13,766 nt of DNA from CAMYLR01 sp041577935 (GTDB taxonomy: Bacteria; Gemmatimonadota; Gemmatimonadetes; JACCXV01; JAHWKZ01). Position 1 is the first letter of the stretch. Each line of letters opens with the position of its first letter. The position numbers and the translations under genes were made by a program. The stretch is taken from contig JBFGIA010000067.1 in the NCBI GenBank assembly GCA_041577935.1, positions 1-13,766 on the forward strand, in the 5' to 3' direction. This document shows, piece after piece, positions 7,177-13,723 of the stretch. The notes under the pieces are model-generated. The model was not told where the DNA came from and ran no database searches. It saw only the letters and a list, made by a program, of their open reading frames with translations.

Positions 7177-8565
7177 TTACGGAACACCGGCTAGGTCTCG
7201 GGCCTGTTTGATGAGCTCTTTCGCCCGCATCGGATCGGGTGCCTCAGCGATCACCCGGACCACGGGCTCGGTCCCTGACTGACGAAGCTGGACCCACTCT
7301 TGCCGCTCAGGCCAATGCAGCCTCAGGCCATCGGTCTCGTCGTGCTCGGCACCCTCAAAAGCGACCGCCGCACGATCCAACAACCGGCGAGCATGAACAC
7401 CAGACAGCCAGACCTTCGTCTTTTGAATTGTGTACTCGGGAAAACGCTCCACAGCCTCGGATAGCGACCGGCCCGTCCGCGCCAGATAGGAGAGAATCAA
7501 CGCCATCGCGACTGGCGCATCGCGTGTGAAGTGAAGCGCTGGGTAAATCACACCACCGTTTCCCTCGCCGCCGATCGGGCTCGCGATCTCCACCATTCTG
7601 AGCGCCACGTTCACTTCGCCAACCGGCATTCGTTCGACCGTGCCTCCGTGCAACTCGGCGGCGCGGTCGACGACCTGACTCGTCGACAGATTAGTAACAA
7701 CCGTCCCGGGCAGCTGACCATCGACGGCGAGCTCCCCAAGGACGTAGTCGATCGTCAGCGCCAGCGTCATGTCCTCGCCAACTGGCACGCCGGTCTCATC
7801 CACCAACGCTAGCCGATCACCATCTGGATCGATCGCAAACCCCAGATCCGCATCCGTGTCTCGCACCCGCGCGGATAGTTCGCTCAGGTTCGCTGCCACC
7901 GGCTCCGGTTCCCGTGGAAACCAACCAGTGGGCAGCAAATGCAAGCCGTCAATACTTACACCCAGCGCATCGAGCAAAGGTCGCGCAGCCCGCCCTCCGA
8001 CGCCTGCGCAACCATCGACGACAACCTTGAAACCGCGATCCCAAACCGCTTTGGTGTCCACCAGTGGATCCGCCAGAATCGCCTTCACATGGGCGCGAGT
8101 TGCACCCTCGCGGGCGGTGACCGAACCCAGCTCGTCCCACGCGACGAACGAGATGCTGTCTCGCTCGACGGATGCGCGCACGCTCTCGGCTTCAGCGGGC
8201 GTCAAGAACATCCCCTTTTCAGATGCCAGTTTGAGCGCATTCCATTCAGCCGGGTTGTGGCTGGCGGTGACGGCGATCCCACCGGCGGCTCCTTCACGCT
8301 CGATCGCCAACAGAACCGTCGGTGTGCAAGCCAAACCGATATCGATCACGTCACACCCGACGCTCTGGAGGCCCGCCATCGCCGCAGCCTGCAACATCGG
8401 GCCACTTACCCTCGAATCGCGTCCAACAACAATCGTGTTGCGTCCGGTGGCAGCTTGCCGTGCGGCACCGTGGGCGGCCGCATACCGGGCCACGATATCA
8501 GGTGTCAGGCCTTGTCCGACGATGCCACGGATGCCCGACACGCTGATGATCAACTCGCTCGTCAT
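7177..8565 (-). CDS. glmM: Phosphoglucosamine mutase, archaeal-like type
   Basis: This alpha-D-phosphohexomutase very probably interconverts glucosamine-6-phosphate and glucosamine-1-phosphate, using the product of the adjacent glmS. The protein is 462 residues with four domains. It has the phosphoserine loop TASHNP (Ser102), the metal loop DPDGD (246-250), the sugar loop GEGNGG (333-338) and the phosphate-binding loop RQSGTEP (428-434). Canonical bacterial GlmM has a GEQSGH-like sugar loop. The GEGNGG form and the start ISVSGIRGIVGQGL resemble archaeal-type GlmM and related mutases. Phosphomannomutase or phosphoglucomutase activity therefore cannot be excluded from sequence, but the operon with glmS favours GlmM. 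GGTGA precedes the ATG at 8565. Confidence 0.9.
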   Translation of the reverse strand: MTSELIISVSGIRGIVGQGLTPDIVARYAAAHGAARQAATGRNTIVVGRDSRVSGPMLQAAAMAGLQSVGCDVIDIGLACTPTVLLAIEREGAAGGIAVTASHNPAEWNALKLASEKGMFLTPAEAESVRASVERDSISFVAWDELGSVTAREGATRAHVKAILADPLVDTKAVWDRGFKVVVDGCAGVGGRAARPLLDALGVSIDGLHLLPTGWFPREPEPVAANLSELSARVRDTDADLGFAIDPDGDRLALVDETGVPVGEDMTLALTIDYVLGELAVDGQLPGTVVTNLSTSQVVDRAAELHGGTVERMPVGEVNVALRMVEIASPIGGEGNGGVIYPALHFTRDAPVAMALILSYLARTGRSLSEAVERFPEYTIQKTKVWLSGVHARRLLDRAAVAFEGAEHDETDGLRLHWPERQEWVQLRQSGTEPVVRVIAEAPDPMRAKELIKQARDLAGVP

Positions 8566-8642
8566 CGATTCACCAACTCACTCCGATCGTAAGACTCGGT
8601 TCCTGCAGGATGCGTGCCCGCGCTTTCAGCTCATCACCCTAG

Positions 8643-8661
8643 CTTCGAGCATGTTTCGAAG
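8643..8661. repeat. Small inverted repeat between divergent glmM and PPK2 genes
   Basis: CTTCGA (8643-8648) and TCGAAG (8656-8661) are perfect inverted arms separated by seven bases. They lie upstream of the likely PPK2 promoter in the only divergent intergenic region of the window. They could be an operator, but the arms are short. No convincing glmM promoter was found on the other strand. Confidence 0.3.
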
Positions 8662-8672
8662 ATAGCCTCGGC

Positions 8673-8701
8673 TTGGACCGTGATCATGGACTCTGTATCT
8701 T
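8673..8701 (+). promoter_or_regulatory. Likely promoter of the polyphosphate kinase 2 gene
   Basis: TTGGAC (8673-8678) and TATCTT (8696-8701) are 17 bases apart, a sigma-70-like pair (3/6 and 4/6 matches). The predicted start is near 8708, about 33 bases before the PPK2 ATG. Confidence 0.45.
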
Positions 8702-8740
8702 CGCTCCGAGGAGCTCCCCTTAACCCGACGAGAATGACCC

Positions 8741-9640
8741 ATGGCTGATCCAAAGTCCGCGTCCTACTACTTGTCGCCAGCGAGCCCATACCGCGTCCCT
8801 TTCGATGCTAGCTTCGAGATCGCGCGCGCACCTACCGGTCCACCGGACGACGCGCCCGAACGCAAGCAGAGAAAGAAGCAGCTCAAGAAGACAGTCGATC
8901 AGCTCGACGAGCTTCAACGGCTGCTCTACGCCGACGATCGGTACTCCATACTGTGTGTGTTTCAAGCCATGGATGCAGCCGGCAAGGACTCGACGATCCG
9001 GGCTGTAACGACCGGGGTCAACCCCGCCGGCTTTCAAGTCTTCTCATTCAAGGCACCATCAAAGGGTGAGCTGGATCACGACTTTCTGTGGCGAAGCACC
9101 GTACGCCTTCCAGAGCGAGGCCGCATCGGGATCTTCAACCGCAGTTATTACGAAGAAGTGCTCGTCGTTCGGGTGCACCCTGAATTTCTCGACGGTCAGC
9201 GGTTGCCTCATCGACCTGAAGGCGACGCGCTATGGGCTGAGCGCTACGCTTCAATCCGTGACCACGAGCATCACCTCGCGAGAAACGGAACGGTGATTCT
9301 GAAGTTCTGGTTGAACGTGTCACGCGAAGAACAAGCACGGCGCTTTGTACGCCGAATTGATCGACCCGACAAGAACTGGAAGTTCTCTAGCGGCGACATT
9401 ATGGAGCGACGGCGCTGGGACGACTATATGCATGCCTACCAGGACGCGCTCAACGCGACCTCCCGGCCGTGGGCTCCGTGGTACGCGATCCCCGCCGATG
9501 ACAAACCATTCATGCGATGGTGCGTTGCACAGATCATCCGCGACCAGCTCTTGGCGCTCGATATGCGGTACCCTTCGCTCCCCGATGACGAGCGAGCCAA
9601 GGTGGTCGAGCTCAGACGCGAACTGGAGTCCGAAAGCTGA
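8741..9640 (+). CDS. Polyphosphate kinase 2 family protein, class III-like
   Basis: PPK2 enzymes transfer phosphate between inorganic polyphosphate and nucleotides. Class III members use polyphosphate to make ADP and ATP from AMP. The protein is 299 residues. A charged N-terminal helix (RKQRKKQLKKTVDQLDELQ) precedes the Walker A region QAMDAAGKDSTIRAV (Lys82). VNPAGFQVFSFKAPSKGELD and DHDFLWR follow, then the Walker B/lid region GRIGIFNRSYYEEVLVVRVHPE (about 127-148). KFWLNVSREEQARRF, RPDKNWKFS and PWAPWYAIPADDK complete the C-terminal part. The Asn in IFNRSYYEE, where class I has FDRSWYNR, points to class III. This class call is from remembered family patterns. It is the first of two plus-strand genes, 77 bases before the membrane protein. 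Confidence 0.93.
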   Translation: MADPKSASYYLSPASPYRVPFDASFEIARAPTGPPDDAPERKQRKKQLKKTVDQLDELQRLLYADDRYSILCVFQAMDAAGKDSTIRAVTTGVNPAGFQVFSFKAPSKGELDHDFLWRSTVRLPERGRIGIFNRSYYEEVLVVRVHPEFLDGQRLPHRPEGDALWAERYASIRDHEHHLARNGTVILKFWLNVSREEQARRFVRRIDRPDKNWKFSSGDIMERRRWDDYMHAYQDALNATSRPWAPWYAIPADDKPFMRWCVAQIIRDQLLALDMRYPSLPDDERAKVVELRRELESES

Positions 9641-9717
9641 CAGCTGCCCCACATCGCGAGCTGCGGCGTGAACCGAGGCCGGTTGCCAAACCGCTCGAGT
9701 TCGTCATCGATGTTCGC

Positions 9718-10515
9718 GTGGCGACGCGAGTGTTGTTCGTCGCGTGCGTCGTGATCGTGCTCGCGCTGATCGCTCTCGATGCTACCGTCAACTACTCACG
9801 CTGGACTGAAATCGGCGCGATTCGGAGACTCTTCAACATGACCCGCGAAGACGCGCTGGGTTCGTGGTTTGGAGTCACTGTTACGTCGCTGACCGCGCTG
9901 ACCGCGTGGGCTACGGTGATCATCGTGCGCCGCCAGGAGACATCGCGAGTGCGTCGATGGGGGTGGATTGTAATCGCGCTCTTTCTGTCGTGGATGGCGA
10001 TCGATGACGGCGCCGAAATCCATGAGCGACTCGGAACCGCGTTCAAGACGATCAGTCAGGACGCGGTCGCTGCGGGGCGATTTGGACGACTTGCCCACCT
10101 GCCCGACCTCTTCCCGAGCTACTCATGGCAGCTGTTGCTCCTACCGATATTCGCCACGCTCGGCATGTTCACGCTTGTGTTTCTGTGGTGGGAGGCTCGT
10201 GTTCCCAAGTTGAGAGTCCTGGTTGTCATCGCGATCTCGATCTTTGCGCTTTCGGTCGGGCTCGACTTCATCGAGGGTCTCGATGAGACACACCGTTGGA
10301 ACCTCTACACACACACCGCCAACCGGTTCGACCTGGAACCCTTTACCGAGCGCCAGTTCGGGGTCGAGCCCTTCACCGCGCTGCGCCACTTCTCGAAGAC
10401 GTTCGAGGAGGGTCTGGAGATCGTCGCTATGTCGATGCTCTGGCTCGTCTTGCTGCGACATCTCGCGGACGTGGCAAAGGATGTACGAATTCGGGTCGAT
10501 ACCGCCTCTCATTAG
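9718..10515 (+). CDS. Six-helix membrane protein of unknown function
   Basis: I do not recognise a named family. The 265-residue product has about six hydrophobic segments (near 5-24, 50-70, 81-97, 137-157, 166-184 and 232-248). Charged residues lie within or at the ends of helices: Asp96, Asp97, Glu100, His102 and Glu103 after helix 3 (SWMAIDDGAEIHERLG). Asp183, Glu186, Asp189 and Glu190 follow helix 5 (GLDFIEGLDE), and Glu230, Glu231 and Glu234 precede helix 6 (FEEGLEIVAMSM). Such a set could bind a metal or move ions. Similar Asp/Glu-plus-HE patterns occur in uncharacterised bacterial membrane proteins, as far as I recall. The first usual start is GTG 9718 without a clear ribosome binding site. 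The frame stays open upstream into the PPK2 stop, so the N-terminus is uncertain. It is probably cotranscribed with PPK2. Confidence 0.8.
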   Translation: MATRVLFVACVVIVLALIALDATVNYSRWTEIGAIRRLFNMTREDALGSWFGVTVTSLTALTAWATVIIVRRQETSRVRRWGWIVIALFLSWMAIDDGAEIHERLGTAFKTISQDAVAAGRFGRLAHLPDLFPSYSWQLLLLPIFATLGMFTLVFLWWEARVPKLRVLVVIAISIFALSVGLDFIEGLDETHRWNLYTHTANRFDLEPFTERQFGVEPFTALRHFSKTFEEGLEIVAMSMLWLVLLRHLADVAKDVRIRVDTASH

Positions 10516-10621
10516 GTGTCGCTAGGGGTTTCACCGCCCCGTCGATGGTCAAGATCGCGACGGGCGTCAGGGTGGACGTCTGCGTGTCGCGAGCGTTACG
10601 TCAGAGCGAGTAGCGATCGCA

Positions 10622-10637
10622 TTCCACTTCTGTGGAA
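10622..10637. other. Small perfect hairpin after the membrane protein gene
   Basis: TTCCAC (10622-10627) and GTGGAA (10632-10637) form a 6-bp stem with a four-base loop, about 107 bases after the stop of the membrane protein gene. No T-run follows on either strand, so a rho-independent terminator is not supported. The remainder of 10516-10700 holds nothing I recognise. Confidence 0.3.
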
Positions 10638-10700
10638 CGGAGCCGGAGCGACGAGGAATTCAGTCGGTTGGGTCGGCGCAAGTCAACCCGAGTTTGAGGC

Positions 10701-10731
10701 TCGCGAATGGTATAATCCCGGGGTTTCGCGA
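10701..10731. repeat. 7-bp inverted repeat enclosing the lipoprotein promoter
   Basis: TCGCGAA (10701-10707) and TTCGCGA (10725-10731) are a perfect inverted pair, centres 24 bases apart. They exactly enclose the extended -10 box and the predicted transcription start. The geometry suits a repressor operator, or a stem in DNA or RNA. The regulator is unknown. Confidence 0.5.
10708..10716 (+). promoter_or_regulatory. Extended -10 promoter of the acidic lipoprotein gene
   Basis: TGGTATAAT is a perfect extended -10 element (TG, one base, TATAAT). The bases at -35 (CCGAGT at 17-bp spacing) do not match consensus, as is common for extended -10 promoters. The predicted start near 10723 gives a leader of about 42 bases ending in GGAGG before the ATG at 10765. 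Confidence 0.65.
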
Positions 10732-10764
10732 CCTCGTTCAACACCAGGCCGCACCGGAGGTTGT

Positions 10765-11106
10765 ATGCATCGACACGTTACCTGGCTGTTCGGAGTCGTC
10801 ACGATCGCCTTCATCGTGTGGGCCTGCGATTCGGCTCCCGCTGGACCCGACAGCTCGAGTCGTTTCGCCGGCGACAGCAGCATCGAGTCTGCCGACGACG
10901 ATGGCGCCGCGGATGACGATTCGAGTTCGGATGCTGACGAGAACTCGACCGACGACATGAGCTCTGACGACGACAACTCGGACGCGGAGACCGATGCCGC
11001 CGCGGCAGACGACGAGAGCTCTTCAGAAGACGGAGACAGCGTCAGCGAGGACGACGAAGAGAGTTCAGAAGACGACGACTCGAGTTCAGCCGAGGAGAGC
11101 GCGTAG
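10765..11106 (+). CDS. Small lipoprotein with a highly acidic Ser/Asp/Glu tail
   Basis: I do not recognise a family. The 113-residue product starts MHRHVTWLFGVVTIAFIVWAC, a signal peptide with a lipobox-like VWAC. Trp at -2 is unusual, and Cys21 would be the lipidated residue. After that, Ser, Asp, Glu and Ala dominate in irregular DDDSSSD-, DESSSED- and EESSEDDDSSS-like runs. From Arg33 on there is no Lys, Arg or His, so the mature protein is extremely acidic and probably disordered. Asp22 at +2 would keep it in the inner membrane by the E. coli rule, which may not apply here. The start is set by GGAGG four bases upstream and by the extended -10 promoter. An in-frame extension back to 10516 has no such signals. 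Metal binding, charge repulsion or a surface spacer are guesses. Confidence 0.75.
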   Translation: MHRHVTWLFGVVTIAFIVWACDSAPAGPDSSSRFAGDSSIESADDDGAADDDSSSDADENSTDDMSSDDDNSDAETDAAAADDESSSEDGDSVSEDDEESSEDDDSSSAEESA

Positions 11107-11117
11107 TCGCATGCAGT

Positions 11118-11272
11118 TTTGGGACGCGACATCGCCACTTGGGGATGGAGATCAAGGTACCAATGAAGGCTGGTCGTCGCACATTTCATCGCTCCAATCA
11201 CGATGGGTTAGGCAACGCGCCAGGTTCGTACCGAACGGGCCGGTGACGGTACCTCGCTAGAACTCGCGACAT
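11118..11272 (-). pseudogene. Relic of a sulfotransferase gene (5' end only, frameshifted)
   Basis: Reading from an ATG at 11272, one frame gives a start (MSRVLARYRHRP) and continues to ALPN at 11207. A one-base loss (or two-base gain) near 11205 then shifts into IVIGAMKCATTSLHWYLDLH and PQVAMSRPK, ending at 11118. This is the N-terminus of PAPS-dependent sulfotransferases: LPN, a beta strand, the 5'-phosphosulfate loop (MKCATTSL, Lys before the TTS), then the YLDLHPQVAMSRPK region that usually precedes KE and an aromatic pair. After Lys the similarity stops. The frame continues with the antisense of the acidic lipoprotein, and the remaining 200 or more codons of a sulfotransferase are absent. 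The relic begins 10 bases after the DUF4242 stop, as though once in its operon. The family call is made by eye. Confidence 0.75.
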
Positions 11273-11282
11273 CTAGCTCTGT

Positions 11283-11576
11283 CTAGGACCCCTCCGACGG
11301 GTCATCGCGCACAACGACCGTACCCACAACGGGGATGACCTCGTCCGCCAGGAGTCCGGCCCGCCCAGCATGGTCCCGAATCGCCTCTTCCGAAACACCC
11401 TGGTAGATGCACACTGTGCCCAGCTTGCCGTCCTCCTCCTGAACGACGTACGACCGGATCCAGCGTACCTGATCCGACATCTCTTCGTCGCCTACACGCC
11501 GGGATCGCGCCGCCGCTTCTTCGAGCTCCTCGGGCGTCTCCCACGCGTTGCGTCGGCGGATTACGTAGGTGTTCAT
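11283..11576 (-). CDS. DUF4242 domain protein (possible nickel-binding family)
   Basis: The 97-residue protein resembles the DUF4242 family, whose Streptomyces member SCO4226 has been described as nickel-binding. Matching features are the N-terminal MNTYVIRRR strand, a helix (PEELEEAAARSRRV), VRWIRSYVV (37-45) and the VCIYQGVSEEAIRDHAGRAG segment (55-74), which corresponds to the family's C-Y-x-A-P-x-E-E-A-I-R-E-H-A-R-x-G pattern. VVGTV and a short acidic tail follow. The fold is expected to be a ferredoxin-like dimer. The reading frame is open back to 11630, but the ATG at 11576 has AGGAGG just upstream and is the better start. Its downstream neighbour is the sulfotransferase relic. The function here is not known. 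Confidence 0.85.
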   Translation of the reverse strand: MNTYVIRRRNAWETPEELEEAAARSRRVGDEEMSDQVRWIRSYVVQEEDGKLGTVCIYQGVSEEAIRDHAGRAGLLADEVIPVVGTVVVRDDPSEGS

Positions 11577-11617
11577 TGACCCCTCCTTACTTGAGCCGGA
11601 TTGTTTCTTGGTCAGCC

Positions 11618-11645
11618 AATATAGGCCCAACCTCTAAGCTCGGAA
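11618..11645 (-). promoter_or_regulatory. Likely promoter of the DUF4242 gene
   Basis: TATATT (11623-11618) is a 5/6 match to the -10 box. Upstream, TTCCGA (11645-11640) at 16-base spacing is only a weak -35. The predicted start near 11611 leaves a leader of about 35 bases. Read-through from the tRNA-Thr gene 41 bases upstream of the -10 is also possible, since no terminator is evident. Confidence 0.4.
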
Positions 11646-11663
11646 GGGGGACTTGCGAGGGCC

Positions 11664-11739
11664 TGGAGCCACCGCGCGGACTCGAACCGCGGACCTGCTC
11701 ATTACGAGTGAGCTGCTCTTCCAACTGAGCTACGGTGGC
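11664..11739 (-). tRNA. tRNA-Thr (anticodon CGT)
   Basis: A complete cloverleaf of 76 bases including an encoded CCA. The acceptor stem is GCCACCG/CGGTGGC with discriminator T. The D-arm contains TAGCTCAGTTGGAAGAGC. The anticodon stem GCTCA/TGAGC has loop CTCGTAA, giving anticodon CGT, which reads ACG. The T-arm is CCGCG GTTCGAGT CCGCG in form. It lies 45 bases behind tRNA-Phe and shares its promoter. Confidence 0.97.
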
Positions 11740-11784
11740 TCGTGGCATCTGGGCGCGGCGGGAAAGACTCGGCGCGCCGGAATA

Positions 11785-11860
11785 TGGTGCCTGGGGACGG
11801 AATTGAACCGCCGACACCGGGATTTTCAGTCCCGTGCTCTACCAACTGAGCTACCCAGGC
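11785..11860 (-). tRNA. tRNA-Phe (anticodon GAA)
   Basis: A complete cloverleaf of 76 bases including an encoded CCA. The acceptor stem is GCCTGGG/CCCAGGC with discriminator A. The D-arm has TAGCTCAGTTGGTAGAGC. The anticodon stem CGGGA/TCCCG has loop CTGAAAA (anticodon GAA). The T-arm GGCGG/CCGTC has one G-T pair around TTCAATT. It is the first gene of a two-tRNA transcript, 7 bases after the predicted start site. Confidence 0.97.
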
Positions 11861-11873
11861 GTTAGGCCACGGC

Positions 11874-11902
11874 AAGCTACGACCGGCCTAATGACCAGTC
11901 AA
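11874..11902 (-). promoter_or_regulatory. Promoter of the tRNA-Phe/tRNA-Thr pair
   Basis: TTGACT (11902-11897, 5/6 match) and TAGCTT (11879-11874) are exactly 17 bases apart. The predicted start near 11867 is 7 bases before the mature tRNA-Phe 5' end, the arrangement expected for a tRNA promoter. Confidence 0.6.
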
Positions 11903-11917
11903 CGCGTTGCCGACCCG

Positions 11918-12706
11918 TCAGTTCGCGAAGTACGGCGCTAGGAGATCGTTGAAAACGGTGATCGGCTGGGCGCCGACGACGCGGCGACCGTTGACAAAGA
12001 ACATCGGCGTCGCATCCACACCGATCCGATCGGCTTCAGCCTGATCAGCGGCTATCTCGCTCGCCATCTCGCGGTTGTCGAAGCACTGTCGGAACGCCTC
12101 CAGGTCCAGCCCCAATGACTGCGCGTGGCGGTCCAGCGTCTCGCGGCTCAATTCCGCTTGATGCGCGAACACGAGATCGGCGTACTGCCAAAAGCGACCC
12201 TGACGATTCGCACACTCGGACGCCAAAGCCGCCGACTCGGCCATCGGGTGGCCGGCCGAAAAGAAGCGGTTGATGAACACCCACCGAACTTGATCTCCGT
12301 AGAGCGATCTCAGCGCCGGAAAGATCTCCTCGTGAAAGCGCGCACAATGCGGGCACTCGAAATCCGAAAACTCGACGATCGTCACCAGGGCGTTGTCAGC
12401 CCCGACACGCGGATCGTTCGAGATGTCGATGCCGTTTGGCACTGCCGGTCCGGCGGAAGCCAGGCTCTCAGGCGGCACATCAGCCAGCGCCGCCGCGTTC
12501 CCGACCGTCGGTCCGTCTGCCGCGAGATCGAGTGGACGGGGGCCCGGGCCCGTCGCCTGCTCGGTGTCGCCGATCGGAGAGTCGCCCGCCGAGGGCTTGG
12601 CCACAAACCAAACGATCGCCGCCGCCAATGCTAGACCGACCATGACACCGCCCCACCGAATCCACGGTTTAGCCTGTGGCTGCGTCGGTTTCTTCCCTTT
12701 CGCCAT
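11918..12706 (-). CDS. Membrane-anchored DsbA-like thiol oxidoreductase
   Basis: A periplasmic thioredoxin-fold protein of the DsbA/BdbD type (Thioredoxin_4), expected to form or rearrange disulfides in exported proteins. Of 262 residues, a Lys-rich cytoplasmic N-terminus precedes one membrane segment (GGVMVGLALAAAIVWFVAK, about 19-37). A Pro/Gly/Ala-rich linker (38-95) follows, then the catalytic domain starting DPRVGADNALVTIVEFSDFE. The active site is CPHC (Cys118, Cys121), and the cis-proline loop is GVDATPMFFVNGR (Pro234). Two further cysteines (165, 208) lie in the inserted helical domain and could form a structural disulfide. AGGAGG, overlapping the dus stop codon, serves as its ribosome binding site, so translation is coupled to dus. 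No DsbB/VKOR partner is visible. Confidence 0.92.
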   Translation of the reverse strand: MAKGKKPTQPQAKPWIRWGGVMVGLALAAAIVWFVAKPSAGDSPIGDTEQATGPGPRPLDLAADGPTVGNAAALADVPPESLASAGPAVPNGIDISNDPRVGADNALVTIVEFSDFECPHCARFHEEIFPALRSLYGDQVRWVFINRFFSAGHPMAESAALASECANRQGRFWQYADLVFAHQAELSRETLDRHAQSLGLDLEAFRQCFDNREMASEIAADQAEADRIGVDATPMFFVNGRRVVGAQPITVFNDLLAPYFAN

Positions 12707-12718
12707 CTCCTATGCCTC

Positions 12719-13723
12719 CTATTGAATGATCTCTGTCGTCACCGCGCCCACCGGTGTGACGCCGAGCTCGGCAGCGTAGTTCAACAACCTTTCGATCACC
12801 GGATCCGGCTCGGTCCACTGCATGATCTCGGTACGAACCGCCGTCGATTCGGGGAGTCCCTTGAGATACCCCTTGTAGTGCTTACGAAACTCAATCGTGC
12901 CGCGGCGTTCCCCCTTGTACTGCACGGACAAGTCGAAGTGCTCAAGGCACGTGCCGATGCGCTCACCAGGTTCGATCTCCGGAACCCGGCCGGTGTCCAG
13001 ATGGACCTTCGCCTGCAAGAAAATCCATGGGTTCGCGATCGCTCCGCGGCCAATCATGGCGCCGTCCACGCCAGTCTCTTCGAACATCCTAGCGACGTCC
13101 TCCGGAGCTTTGATGTCGCCGTTCCCAAACACCGGGATCGAGACCGCTTCCTTGGCGCGTTTGATCCACCCCCAGTCAGCCACGCCTTTACGCTGCTGAG
13201 CTCGGGTTCGACCGTGGATTGCAACCGCTCGAGCGCCAAGGCGCTCGAACAGCCGTGCGTTCTCGATGATCCGGATCGATTCATGATCCCACCCGAGCCG
13301 CGTCTTTACCGTCACTGGCAGATCGACCGCTTCGATGATCCCGGCGACGATCGCCTCCATCAGCGCCGGATTCTTCAGCAAACCCGCGCCAGCACCCCGG
13401 CCGGCCACGCACTTGACTGGGCAACCGATATTGATGTCGATCATCTCAGGACCGGCCCGTTCAGCGATCCGGGCGGCCTCGACCATCACCTCCACGGACG
13501 AACCAAAAATCTGTATCCCGACCGGCCGCTCCCCATCGGCTAGCTGCAGCTTCTCCAGGCACTTCGCCGCGTCACGGATCAACCCTTCCGAGGAGATGAA
13601 CTCGGTATAGACGACATCGGCCCCCAGGCGGCGGCACATCAACCGGAACGGTTGGTCGGACACGTCTTCCATTGGGGCCAAGAGAAGTGGGCGATCGAGA
13701 GTCACGGAGCCTATGCTGAACAT
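12719..13723 (-). CDS. dus: tRNA-dihydrouridine synthase (DusB-like)
   Basis: Dus enzymes reduce specific uridines in tRNA D-loops to dihydrouridine using FMN and NADPH. The protein is 334 residues from the ATG at 13723. The N-terminal TIM barrel has LLAPMEDVSDQPFR (FMN phosphate region), YTEFISSEGL, IQIFGSS and INIGCPVKCVAGRGAGAGLL with catalytic Cys101. VTVKTRLGWD, AIHGRTRAQQRKGVADW, PVFGNGDI and DGAMIGRGAIANPWIF follow, and then the C-terminal helical domain with FRKHYKGYLKG. The motif wording is close to Dus proteins of Bacteroidetes and relatives. The frame extends upstream to a TTG at 13759, but the ATG at 13723 fits the family N-terminus. It lacks a clear Shine-Dalgarno. A promoter is not evident before the window ends. 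Confidence 0.94.
   Translation of the reverse strand: MFSIGSVTLDRPLLLAPMEDVSDQPFRLMCRRLGADVVYTEFISSEGLIRDAAKCLEKLQLADGERPVGIQIFGSSVEVMVEAARIAERAGPEMIDINIGCPVKCVAGRGAGAGLLKNPALMEAIVAGIIEAVDLPVTVKTRLGWDHESIRIIENARLFERLGARAVAIHGRTRAQQRKGVADWGWIKRAKEAVSIPVFGNGDIKAPEDVARMFEETGVDGAMIGRGAIANPWIFLQAKVHLDTGRVPEIEPGERIGTCLEHFDLSVQYKGERRGTIEFRKHYKGYLKGLPESTAVRTEIMQWTEPDPVIERLLNYAAELGVTPVGAVTTEIIQ

Noticed and set aside
7769..8665. Plus-strand open frame of 298 codons opposite glmM
   Set aside because: Long but low-complexity (Ser/Ala/Arg/Pro-rich) and fully antisense to a complete enzyme gene.
10516..10764. In-frame N-terminal extension of the lipoprotein
   Set aside because: The extension contains the promoter region, is Arg-rich and would bury the signal peptide. 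The ATG at 10765 has a good GGAGG.
10683..11117. Ser-rich minus-strand continuation of the sulfotransferase frame
   Set aside because: The poly-Ser part is simply the antisense of the Asp/Ser/Glu codons of the lipoprotein. Only the first residues (down to 11118) look like a real protein.
11228..11252. GTACCG/CGGTAC inverted repeat as terminator between the convergent genes
   Set aside because: It lies inside the sulfotransferase relic, has a 13-base loop and no T-run. It may be chance.
11623..11664. AGGCCC/GGGCCT inverted repeat as terminator after tRNA-Thr
   Set aside because: Six-bp arms with a 30-base loop, one arm overlaps the encoded CCA, and there is no clear U-run.
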